Shown here: positions 1 through 8,155 of the stretch, one piece after another | Numbering within the stretch: the first letter of the stretch is position 1 | Layout: the number at the start of each line of letters is the position of its first letter | Origin: Acidobacteriota bacterium | GTDB lineage: Bacteria; Acidobacteriota; Terriglobia; Terriglobales; Acidobacteriaceae | Direction of reading: 5' to 3' | Assembly: GCA_003225555.1 (NCBI GenBank) | Contig: QIAM01000022.1 | Coordinates: 1-64,000 of the forward strand | Length of the DNA: 64,000 nucleotides | The notes under the pieces: generated by a model | Told to the model about the DNA's origin: nothing | What the model saw: the letters and a program-made list of their open reading frames with translations, nothing else | The model's database searches: none | Program-made: the position numbers and the translations under genes

Positions 1-536
1 GACGCACCCGGCATGGTCAGACTGTTGAAGGGAGTATTCACATCAGCGGCCAGGGCCCGTGACCGCCGTACGGCTTCAGCCGCTAGAAAGCCGCCGGGTG
101 TGATGGTGATGCCCTTGGAGCGGATTGCGAGCGGGGAGTCCGATGCGTTCTTCTGTGACTCTTGCAGGATCACGACTGTGTTGCCGACTGTGCCTTTAAG
201 ATCGGTCACTTCACTCTTGAGTTCGCCGACCGCTTGCTGTTGCTGGCTGGCCTGCGCCTGGGCAGCGTCTGCCTTGCCCGAGGCATCCGTCGCTGCAGTC
301 TGGGCCTGCTGCACGGCTTGATCCTTGCTCCGCAGTTGCTCTTGCAAGGCCTGAATTTGCTGCTGTTGAGCGGCGATGGCCGCCTGTTGTGCGGCGATCG
401 CGTCTTTCAACGCTTGTACGTCGGCAGCCGTTACCGGCGCGGGCTTTGCCTTCTTGGACTTCGGCGGCGTGCTGGTTTGCGCCACCAGCGTCGTCGCAAG
501 AAACAAAATCGCGCACAACTTCCACCCAGCTTTCAT
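1..536 (-). CDS. Exported coiled-coil envelope protein, porin-like (partial, 3' end outside window)
   Basis: The reading frame opens at an ATG (534-536, minus strand) and stays open to the window edge, giving 178 residues of a longer protein. It starts with a clear signal peptide (MKAGWKLCAILFLATTLVAQ), then a Lys/Pro stretch, then a Gln/Ala-rich coiled coil (about residues 40-110) with the pattern AAQQAAIAAQQQQIQALQ. After it comes KGITITPGGFLAAEAVRRSR, which I associate with acidobacterial outer-membrane porin-like proteins that place a periplasmic coiled coil before a beta barrel. The barrel itself would lie outside the window, so the porin reading is inference. A coiled-coil plus signal peptide is seen directly. 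Confidence 0.7.
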   Translation of the reverse strand, partial: MKAGWKLCAILFLATTLVAQTSTPPKSKKAKPAPVTAADVQALKDAIAAQQAAIAAQQQQIQALQEQLRSKDQAVQQAQTAATDASGKADAAQAQASQQQQAVGELKSEVTDLKGTVGNTVVILQESQKNASDSPLAIRSKGITITPGGFLAAEAVRRSRALAADVNTPFNSLTMPGA

Positions 537-1026
537 CTTCCACTCTCCTTTAATGGCCCTGTGCGGGAATTATGGATGTCTTAACCGAAGCTAATCGCCC
601 TTTATTACAAACTTGTGAAGGTTTGATGAATGCCAGGTGAAATGGTCCACGCGATTGCTGAGGGGCGACTGGATTAAACACCAGATACAGACGACTCAGA
701 AACCCCAGAGGCGACCAGGACCTGCTGCTGTGGAAGTACAGGGCCTACAGGACAGCAATGCTTGTGTGGCGAAGGAGAGAAAGCGGCTATGTCGTCGGTG
801 GAGTCAAGCCACGGTTTTCCACTCAAGGTTCCAGGCAAAGGGCCGATAGCGAATGTAGGCGATCACCGATTGCAGTGCCGTTTCGTGTCGGACATCTTCC
901 GAGCGGCCCAACTGACGGAGGCTCATCACGGTCACGTTATCGACAGACGTAAAGGACTCAGGGCTGCGGACGGAGAGTACTAATCCCCAAGACGCTGGAC
1001 AGTTGCAGCCAAGTATTGACCTCCGA
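537..1026. other. Intergenic region without a supportable gene
   Basis: About 490 bases separate the envelope gene (reading left) from the decayed kinase gene (reading right). Open frames here are short, overlap on several frames and show no recognisable motif or good ribosome binding site. The promoter of the envelope gene must lie in the first 100 bases, but I could not pick out a convincing -35/-10 pair. Given the decay just downstream, part of this stretch may be a remnant of a lost gene; nothing in it is readable as one. Confidence 0.5.
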
Positions 1027-2065
1027 ATGGCCACACAGTCCGCGCTGGAAACCAAGGCAAGTCGCGGCGGCACGGACCAGTCGGCACGAGACAGAGTGAG
1101 CGGAAAGTTGCGGGCCCTGCTTGTAGAGGATGAGCCGGCGCACGTCGAACTTGTGATGCGTGCGCTGCGGCGGGCAGGATTTGAGGCCAGCGGTGACATC
1201 GCCGAAGGAATTCACCGACTTAGTGCGCAAGCACTCTTACGATGGGGTTCTGGCGGACTACAAGCTGCCGAACTGGAATGGAATGGAATCGGTCGAGGTC
1301 ATACGCCGGGAAGGGCTGGATATCCCCGTCATCCTGGATCGGGCGCGCTCGGAGAGCTCACCGCAGTAGAGTGCATCAAACAGGGCGCCGCCGACTATGT
1401 CCTGAAAGACCACCTGGCGCGGCTGCCGGAGTCGGTGCGGCGGGCCATGCGCGAAAAAAGACTGCGCGAAGAGAACAAGCAGGCGGGGGAGGAATTGGCA
1501 CGCTCCAATCGGGATCTGGAACAGTTTGCATGCGTGGCGTCCCACGACCTGCAGGAACCGTTGCGGATGGTTGCCGCCTATACCCAGCTCCTGGCGGAAC
1601 GGTATCAAGGCAAGCTCGACGCCGACGCGGATAAGTGAGGTGGCGATTCAGGAAAGTGGCGTGGTGGTGAAACACGATCACCTTCCCGTGGCAATGGCCG
1701 ACGGTTCGCTATTAGCTCACGTATTTCAGAACCTGATCGGGAATGCCATTAAGTTTCGCGGTTCAGAAGCGCCCTTGATTCGAGTGAATGCCGCGGTGAG
1801 GGGGAAGGAATGGGTCTTCTCGAAAGCGGACAACGGGATCGGCATCGCAGCGGAGGATGCAGAGAGCGTGTTCGTCATCTTCCGGCGCCTGCATGCGCGG
1901 GCGGAATATCCGGGCAACGGAATCGGGCTCTCGATCTGCAAGAAGATTATCGAGCAGCATGGGGGCAGGATCTGGGTCGAATCCAAGTCCGGTCACGGAT
2001 CCACCTTCAACTTCACCCTTCCGGTCAAAGTCATCACAAAAGGGGGAGAACGGACAGAAAGATGA
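1027..2065 (+). pseudogene. Decayed receiver-histidine kinase gene (frameshifts plus internal deletion)
   Basis: Pieces of one hybrid sensor protein lie in order but in changing frames. Frame 1 (from ATG 1027) gives a receiver start ([17 protein letters not shown]). Near 1197 the homology jumps to frame 2 ([20 protein letters not shown], with the phospho-Asp region). Near 1337 it returns to frame 1 ([20 protein letters not shown], then the HisKA segment with [14 protein letters not shown], phospho-His context). At about 1632 it breaks again, and frame 2 resumes inside the ATPase domain (HVFQNLIGNAIKFRG N-box, DNGIGI, GNGIGLSICKKIIEQHGG). Judged against this kinase family, roughly 40 codons between HisKA and HATPase_c are missing. 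The stop overlaps the next ATG (ATGA), so the original gene was coupled to the following response regulator. Confidence 0.8.
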
Positions 2066-2437
2066 AAACTACACCTGAAATCCTGATGGTCGACGACAAT
2101 CCCGCGGACATCGACTTGACCAGCGAGATCCTGGCTCAGAGTAAGGGGCATTTTCATGTGAACGCAGTCATGGACGGGGCGGAGGCGATCTCCTTTCTGC
2201 GACAGCAGGGGAAATATGCGGAAGCACCGGTGCCGGACCTGGTCGTGCTCGACCTGAACCTGCCGCGCAAGAACGGACGGGAGGTGCTGGCCGAAGTCAA
2301 GTCCGGCCCCCGGCTCGCCAAGATTCCCGTAGTCATCTTCACCAGTTCCCAGGCGAGCTCCGACGTAATGCGCAGTTACGCCCTGGGAGCAAATTGTTAC
2401 TTGCGAAAGCCGGGAACCTTCCCGACTTTGTGGCGGA
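2062..2437 (+). pseudogene. Truncated CheY/Rcp1-type response regulator (5' part)
   Basis: The ATG at 2062 overlaps the kinase stop. The frame encodes a single-domain receiver of the Rcp1 type: acidic pair in ILMVDDNPADIDL, phospho-acceptor Asp in PDLVVLDLNLPRKNG, Thr/Ser in VVIFTSSQASSD, and conserved Lys-Pro in NCYLRKPG. After KPG (about 2415) the family-typical C-terminal helix is lost and the frame runs through unrelated residues to a stop at 2460. The sequence that follows belongs to a second receiver gene, so a deletion appears to have joined two neighbouring regulators. Phosphotransfer residues remain, but helix 5 is gone, so function is doubtful. Confidence 0.7.
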
Positions 2438-2694
2438 ATGGAGGTCCTCAAGCGGCTTAAAGTAGATGATCGGACGAAGACGATTCCCGTGGTGATCCTG
2501 ACCTCGTTCAAGGAAGAGCGCGGCCTGCTCAACAGCTACAACCGGGGCGCGAACAGCTACATCCAGAAGCCGGTCGACTTCAGCCAGTTCCGCGAGATGT
2601 GAAGACCACCGGCTTGTACTGGCTGTTGATCAACCAGCTGCCCGTGCCCAATCTTCGAAGTGAACCCGTGAAGCAGCTAACACTCACCAAGTGA
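2438..2694 (+). pseudogene. 3' fragment of a second Rcp1-type response regulator, with frameshift
   Basis: From 2438 a different frame reads EVLKRLKVDDRTKTIPVV, ILTSFKEERGLLNSYN and GANSYIQKPVDFSQF, the beta4-alpha5 half of a receiver with its Ser/Thr and Lys-Pro motifs. A stop (2600-2602) interrupts it, but shifting one base restores the expected tail (KTTGLYWLLINQLPVP) up to a TGA at 2692-2694. The N-terminal half with the phospho-Asp is absent. This is the remnant of a separate regulator gene that once followed the kinase-regulator pair. A small spurious product could start at ATG 2438. Confidence 0.7.
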
Positions 2695-2791
2695 TGGTGG
2701 CAGGTTAGATGTTGAACGCGGTCCATCCGTAGGTATTTCGTTGGACTGTTCTCGTTGCAATCCAGCGGACCACGAACGCTGCGAAAATTGA

Positions 2792-4072
2792 TCAGTGGGA
2801 CCTATTTGTAGTACTAGAGTTCCTGGTCAGTTCGTCGGCTTGCTGCTGTTCGGCAGTTGCCTGCGCCTTGCGGCCTGTGAGGCGGTAGATCTCGGCCATC
2901 CGCAGGTGGGGTTCGGGGTCGGTGGGGCGAAGTTTTGCCGCCTCCTGGAAATAGCGAAGCGAGCCGGGGTATTGCTTCTCAGTCTGACTTCTTTGCGCGA
3001 GCCCGCGCGTGACACCGTAGAGCAAGTCTTCTGTTTCCGGTTCCTGTGGGTTGAGGTCGTGTGCGTGCCGCAGGGCTTCGTAAGCCGGAAGGTCTTCCCC
3101 GAGCTTCACTAGGACGGCGCCATAGAGCGTGTTGAGCTGAAATATGTCCGGCCAGCGCTTGATGGCATTCGCGAGTGGGGTGCGCGCGTTTTCGAACTGA
3201 CCCAGCTGGTAGTAGACAAGTGCAAGATTGTATTGCATTTGCGGCGATTGCGGAGCCAGTTCAGCGGCGCGTCGCAAGGGCTTCAGTGCCCAGCCTAATT
3301 CACCATGCTGGCCGTAGATCGTGCCAAGGCTTGTGAGCGTTTCCGCATTATCGGGGTCGTACAGCTGCTCGCAAATGCTGCGTGCCTCGTCGCGAGGTCC
3401 TTTATCCAGCTTGTGGCCGCATTCGAGTTTTAGCTGGCTCTCGCTGGTGTCGCGACGGCGCAATTCGGCGGATAGGGCCAATGACTGTTCTGCCTCTTCC
3501 GAGCGTCCCTGCTTGCGATACACCAGGCCCAGTTGGTATGGAACGCGAGAGTCGCGTGGGGTTAACTGCGCGGCTTCCTTGAGACATCTTTCGGCGGCGG
3601 GTAGATCGTCCTGTTTGAAATAGGCGACTCCCAAGTAGTAGGCAGTATCGGGGAAGGGAGGGTTGGTTGCGGCCTTGCTCAGGTTCTCGACAGCGGACCT
3701 GAAGTTGCGGTCCTCGAGATCGAGCCTGCCCAAGTAATACAGAACATTAGGATGATCGCCAACCTCTTTTCGAACGGCTTCAAACTCCTGCCGCGATTCG
3801 TTGAAATTGTGCATTTCGAAGAGCGCAACAGCCAAAGGGAAGCGAGCTTTGAGGACCAGCTTGGGGGCGAGATTCAATGCGGAGCGGAATTCGGTCGCGG
3901 CAACCGCGTAGTTCTCCTGCTTCAAGGCTTCGTACCCTTTGCCGAGATGGACGTCTGCCGAGTCGGCCGGGGCAGGGGCTTGCTGGCAGTCGATCCTTTC
4001 GGCGCCAGAGGCGAACAGCACGACAAGCCCGATCAGCACCTTGATCAATGATCGAGCATGAGGAATCTTCAT
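2792..4072 (-). CDS. Exported TPR-repeat protein
   Basis: The protein has 426 residues. An N-terminal hydrophobic segment (IKVLIGLVVLFASGAE) acts as a signal peptide or anchor, followed by tandem tetratricopeptide repeats over almost the whole length (for example HLGKGYEALKQENYAVAATE, YYLGVAYFKQDDLPAAERCL, YNLALVYYQLGQFENARTPL). The tail is Gln/Thr/Ser-rich. TPR solenoids are protein-binding scaffolds; no catalytic motif is visible. It is divergent from the giant FG-GAP/UnbV/TPR gene and shares the 152-base intergenic region that holds three short direct repeats, so the two genes may be regulated together in the periplasm or envelope. Exact role unknown. Confidence 0.8.
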   Translation of the reverse strand: MKIPHARSLIKVLIGLVVLFASGAERIDCQQAPAPADSADVHLGKGYEALKQENYAVAATEFRSALNLAPKLVLKARFPLAVALFEMHNFNESRQEFEAVRKEVGDHPNVLYYLGRLDLEDRNFRSAVENLSKAATNPPFPDTAYYLGVAYFKQDDLPAAERCLKEAAQLTPRDSRVPYQLGLVYRKQGRSEEAEQSLALSAELRRRDTSESQLKLECGHKLDKGPRDEARSICEQLYDPDNAETLTSLGTIYGQHGELGWALKPLRRAAELAPQSPQMQYNLALVYYQLGQFENARTPLANAIKRWPDIFQLNTLYGAVLVKLGEDLPAYEALRHAHDLNPQEPETEDLLYGVTRGLAQRSQTEKQYPGSLRYFQEAAKLRPTDPEPHLRMAEIYRLTGRKAQATAEQQQADELTRNSSTTNRSH

Positions 4073-4110
4073 GGACTGGGGCGCGCGGCATCCTCGCGCG
4101 ACAGATCATT

Positions 4111-4140
4111 ATAGACATCGCCAGACATCGTCAGACATTG
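4111..4140. repeat. Three 10-bp direct repeats in a divergent promoter region
   Basis: Three consecutive decamers (atAGACATCG, ccAGACATCG, tcAGACATTG) sit at 4111, 4121 and 4131, one helical turn apart, between the two divergent TPR genes. Sites phased like this on one face of the helix are typical of operators bound by response regulators or similar factors. No known consensus is matched, so a regulatory role is inference from spacing and location. Confidence 0.5.
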
Positions 4141-4224
4141 TCCAGCGGCCTTGACGGGGTACGCGGCGGCTGCTAGATTGCGGCTCCACGTGAATTTCCA
4201 GGGGACATTGCTCTGAGTCGTCCA

Positions 4225-7200
4225 GTGAAGTGCCGTGCCTCGGTTAATCTTCTGGGGATTGATCGACAACGGCGGGATTTCCTCTTTCGTTGTTGCCAGG
4301 GGGCTTCTTTCGCGCTTGTGCCGCGGCCTCTTTGGAGCCTGATTCTTCCCAATACAAGCTCTGTCGATTCTCGCTCCGAGTCCACCGATGCAACAGAGTT
4401 CCATTTTCAGCCGCACTATCGGACGGAGAGGTCGCTGGATGCCACTTTGCTGAAAGTGCACGCGGGGCTGGACGACTTCATCACGGAAAAATACGCCGCT
4501 CAGATCGGCACGATTCTCGAGCAGTGGAGTTCGAGCCTGCGGAAGTCGCCGCTGGGTGTCGGGGCAATCGAATCGTTCCTGGCTCCGGAGTTCTCCGGGA
4601 ACTCTTTGCACCCGGTGGCGTCGAGGGCGACGCGTGGCGGTAAAGCCCTGGAAGTCCACCGAAACGAATTCGGCCAAGCCGTTCTTGGGCGAGAAGGTTT
4701 TCTCCGCGACCTGCGATCTGCGGTGGGCACGTTTTCGCAGGTTCTGACTGCTGAATTCCAGGTGACTACCATCGAGGCGGAGTCCGCTTCTGCATCGGCT
4801 CTCCCCGATCGCCTGCGCACACACGTGCGTTATGAACTCGTGGGCTCGGGCTCTGGTTTCCATCGCGAGCAGAGAGTCGGGGAATGGGAACTGGAATGGG
4901 AACCCTCACCTTCCTCATCGGATGCTCCCCCATTTCTGGTGCGGAAGTGGCGCGCTCTAGAGGAGACACAGAGCCGGTCCGCCCACCCTGTTTTTGCCGA
5001 CATCAACGCGCAGGCGCTCGGCGGATGTTCGTCGTACGCTGCGCAGTTGCTGCACGGAAGCGATTACTGGCGGACGGTTCTCGACGGAGCGTGCGGCATT
5101 GACATTTATGGACACAACGGCGTCTCGGTCGCTGATATCGATGGGGACGGATTCGACGATCTTTATGTCTGTCAACCGGCCGGGCTTCCCAACCGGCTCT
5201 ATCGAAACCGTGGCGACGGAACCTTCGAAGACATTACGGAAGCGTCTGGCCTGGGCATTCTGGACAACACGGCGTGCGCGCTTTTTGCTGACTTTGATAA
5301 TGACGGCCGCCAGGATGTGATCGTCGTGCGGAGCAGTGGTCCGCTACTGTTTCTGAACGATGGCGGAGGCGGGTTTCGCGAGCGCCCTGACGCCTTTCGG
5401 TTCGCCGCTCCTCCGCTGGGGACCTTCACTGGAGCGGCCGTCGCCGATTACGATCGCGATGGCTGGCTGGACATTTACTTTTGCCTGTACATCTACTACC
5501 AGGGAACCGACCAGTACAAATACCCTTCTCCCTACTTTGACGCAAAGAACGGTCCTCCGAACTTCATGATGCGCAACAACCGGGATGGAACTTTCCGGGA
5601 TGTAACTGCGGCGTCGGGGCTTGATCAGAACAACACGCGCTACAGTTTTTGCTGTGGCTGGAACGATTTCAACCGGGATGGCTGGCCCGATCTTTACGTG
5701 GTAAACGACTTTGGGAGGAAGAACCTGTACCGCAACAACGGCGATGGAACCTTTACTGATGTTGCTGCGGATTTGGGTGTTGAAGATGTGGGTGCGGGGA
5801 TGAGCGTCTGCTGGTTCGACTATGACAACGACAGTGCCGAAGACCTATACGTCGCCGACATGTGGACGGCTGCGGGCCAACGGATCTCACCTCAGGAGGT
5901 TTTCCAGAAAAACGTGCCTGACAGAGTGCGCGCCCTCTATCGCAAGCATGCCATGGGAAATTCGCTGTTGCGTAATCGCGGGAGCGGCGCTTTTCTGGAT
6001 ACGAGCCATTCGGCTGGAGTTGAGATGGGGCGCTGGTCGTGGTCGAGCGACACTTGGGATTTTGATCACGATGGGTTCCCGGATCTCTACATCGCCAATG
6101 GGATGGTCTCCGGTCCAGCGCGCAAGGGTGAGGCAGACGACCTAAACAGCTTTTTCTGGCGGCAGGTGGTAGCTAATTCCCCCAGAGATGCCAGGCCTTC
6201 CCAGGATTACGAACAGGGATGGAATGCGGTCAACGAACTCATCCGGGCGGACGGCACCTGGAGCGGCTTCGAGCGGAATGTTTTATACGCGAACAATCGC
6301 GATGGAACGTTTTCTGATGTTTCCGGCGCAGTGGGCATGGATTTTCTGGAAGACGGCCGGGCATTTGCGTTTGCAGACTTCGACCACGATGGGCGCCAGG
6401 AGGTGTTCCTGAAAAATCGCAACGGGCCCCAGTTGCGGGTCTTGAGGAATGTGATGGCGGAATTGCCGCCCGCGATCGCTTTTCGGCTGCGCGGCACCAA
6501 GAGTAATCGAGATGCGATCGGTGCAGTCGTCAACATCGAGACCGACTCAGGTCGACAAACTCGATCTCTTCAGGCTGGATCGGGGTTTCTGTCGCAGCAC
6601 AGCAAAGAAATCTTCTTCGGTCTCGGGGATGTGAAGGGGCGGGTGCGAGTGTCGATTCGCTGGCCGAGCGGGTTGGTGCAGAACCTGCATGAGCTTTCGC
6701 CGAATCACCGGATTTGGGTGGAGGAGGGGTCAAACACGGTACGGGCTGAGCCATTCAGTAGAGTCAAACTCGGAGTTGCTCATAGCGCTGGCGCGAATTC
6801 GCCCAGGGGCGAGATACTGCCAAGTGTCGTTGAAACATGGCTGCTCTCACCTGTCTCCGCACCGGACTTTTCTCTTCCTGACTTGGCGGGACAACACCGG
6901 ACCCTCGCCGCGCTACGGGGAAAGCCCGTGCTTCTCAATTTCTGGGTGACGCAATCGGCGATTGGTCAGAACAATCTGAAAGCATTCAATCTTCTTTCCG
7001 GACGGTTGGCAGGACAGGGTCTCGAGCTCATCACGGTGAACGTGGACGAGTCCATCGACCGCGATACGCTGCAAGCATTTGCTCGAGAACGCCATCTTTC
7101 ACTTCGCATCCTTCTGGGGTCAGAGGACGTCGCCGCCATCTACAACGTTCTGTATCGTTATTTGTTCGACCGACACCGCGATCTCGATCTTCCGACGTCG

Positions 7201-8121
7201 TTCCTGATTAACGACCGGGGTGAGATTGTAAAGGTGTATCAAGGAGCGGTGATCCCGGAGCACATTGAGAATGACTTCCGCCACATTCCGCGGACCGTTG
7301 CAGAGCGGATGGCGATGGCGCTGCCATTCCCGGGAATCACAGAGGCTACGGAATTCCGGCGGAACTATCTGTCACTGGGCTCGGTGTTTTTTCAGCGAGG
7401 ATATTACGATCAGGCGGAAACCTGCTTCCAGCAGGCGTTGCGCGATGATCCCTCGAGTGCCGAGGCTCGTTACGGCCTGGGCAGCGTCTACCTTCGACAG
7501 GAAAAGAATGCTGCTGCGCGGCAGAGTTTTGAGCGCGCGCTCGGCCTGCACGCAAGCTATCCCGCTACTCTGCCGGATGCGTGGAACAATCTTGGGGTGC
7601 TCGCGACGAGGGAAGGGCGTGCCGCCGATTCCGTAGAATGCTTTCAAGCGGCTGTCCGGCTAAATCCGAATCATTCGCTGGCTCTGGACAATCTTGGGAA
7701 CGCCTATCGCCAGCAGAAAAGATGGGACGACGCCCGCAAAGTGCTGGAGCACGCCCTGGAAATCAATCCGCAAGATGCCGAGGCGAATTACAGCCTGGGA
7801 ATGATCTTTGCACAGACCGACAATACGGATCGCGCCTACGAGTATCTGCAGAGGGCATTGAAGGCTCGACCCGTTTATCCGGAAGCTCTGAACAACCTCG
7901 GCATACTCTATCTGGTTACGCAGCGGCGCGATGATGCGGTGGCGAGTTTTGAACAATGCATCCGGGTTGCGCCGAGTTTCGATCAGCCATATCTGAACCT
8001 TGCCAGAATCTATACGCAGGAGCAGGCCCCGGAAAAGGCACGAACGAAACTGTTGGACCTTCTCAAGGAGCATCCGGGCCACGAACAGGCGCAGAAAATG
8101 CTCGACGAACTACCGCGATGA
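4225..8121 (+). CDS. Exported FG-GAP/ASPIC-UnbV protein fused to a Cys-less thioredoxin-like domain and TPRs
   Basis: This 1298-residue protein starts at GTG 4225 with a twin-arginine-like segment (RQRRDFLF then a hydrophobic stretch), so export is likely. Residues about 290-740 hold FG-GAP/VCBS blades with Ca-binding Asp loops (ADIDGDGFDDLY, ADFDNDGRQDV, ADYDRDGWLDIY, NDFNRDGWPDLY, DFDHDGFPDLY). Residues 755-825 match the ASPIC/UnbV domain (NRDAIGAVV ... IRWPSGLVQ). Residues 875-1020 form a redoxin/TlpA-like domain (APDFSLPDLAGQ, LLNFWVTQSAIGQNN, LPTSFLI) in which the CxxC is absent. From about 1045 come at least six TPRs. FG-GAP/UnbV proteins of this kind are common in Acidobacteria and of unknown role. 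The missing cysteines argue against disulfide chemistry; a binding role is more likely. Confidence 0.85.
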   Translation: MKCRASVNLLGIDRQRRDFLFRCCQGASFALVPRPLWSLILPNTSSVDSRSESTDATEFHFQPHYRTERSLDATLLKVHAGLDDFITEKYAAQIGTILEQWSSSLRKSPLGVGAIESFLAPEFSGNSLHPVASRATRGGKALEVHRNEFGQAVLGREGFLRDLRSAVGTFSQVLTAEFQVTTIEAESASASALPDRLRTHVRYELVGSGSGFHREQRVGEWELEWEPSPSSSDAPPFLVRKWRALEETQSRSAHPVFADINAQALGGCSSYAAQLLHGSDYWRTVLDGACGIDIYGHNGVSVADIDGDGFDDLYVCQPAGLPNRLYRNRGDGTFEDITEASGLGILDNTACALFADFDNDGRQDVIVVRSSGPLLFLNDGGGGFRERPDAFRFAAPPLGTFTGAAVADYDRDGWLDIYFCLYIYYQGTDQYKYPSPYFDAKNGPPNFMMRNNRDGTFRDVTAASGLDQNNTRYSFCCGWNDFNRDGWPDLYVVNDFGRKNLYRNNGDGTFTDVAADLGVEDVGAGMSVCWFDYDNDSAEDLYVADMWTAAGQRISPQEVFQKNVPDRVRALYRKHAMGNSLLRNRGSGAFLDTSHSAGVEMGRWSWSSDTWDFDHDGFPDLYIANGMVSGPARKGEADDLNSFFWRQVVANSPRDARPSQDYEQGWNAVNELIRADGTWSGFERNVLYANNRDGTFSDVSGAVGMDFLEDGRAFAFADFDHDGRQEVFLKNRNGPQLRVLRNVMAELPPAIAFRLRGTKSNRDAIGAVVNIETDSGRQTRSLQAGSGFLSQHSKEIFFGLGDVKGRVRVSIRWPSGLVQNLHELSPNHRIWVEEGSNTVRAEPFSRVKLGVAHSAGANSPRGEILPSVVETWLLSPVSAPDFSLPDLAGQHRTLAALRGKPVLLNFWVTQSAIGQNNLKAFNLLSGRLAGQGLELITVNVDESIDRDTLQAFARERHLSLRILLGSEDVAAIYNVLYRYLFDRHRDLDLPTSFLINDRGEIVKVYQGAVIPEHIENDFRHIPRTVAERMAMALPFPGITEATEFRRNYLSLGSVFFQRGYYDQAETCFQQALRDDPSSAEARYGLGSVYLRQEKNAAARQSFERALGLHASYPATLPDAWNNLGVLATREGRAADSVECFQAAVRLNPNHSLALDNLGNAYRQQKRWDDARKVLEHALEINPQDAEANYSLGMIFAQTDNTDRAYEYLQRALKARPVYPEALNNLGILYLVTQRRDDAVASFEQCIRVAPSFDQPYLNLARIYTQEQAPEKARTKLLDLLKEHPGHEQAQKMLDELPR

Positions 8122-8155
8122 GCCGGCGGCAAGGGAGCGCGTTCGGGCTCACAAT

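Noticed and set aside
804-1199. 131-codon minus-strand open frame over the start of the decayed kinase
   Set aside because: Its 5' half is antisense to clear receiver sequence, it has no recognisable motif and no ribosome site; it is a shadow frame.
4069-4863. 264-codon minus-strand frame across the start of the FG-GAP protein
   Set aside because: Arg/Pro-rich composition typical of an antisense frame; overlaps both the divergent promoter region and a well-supported gene.
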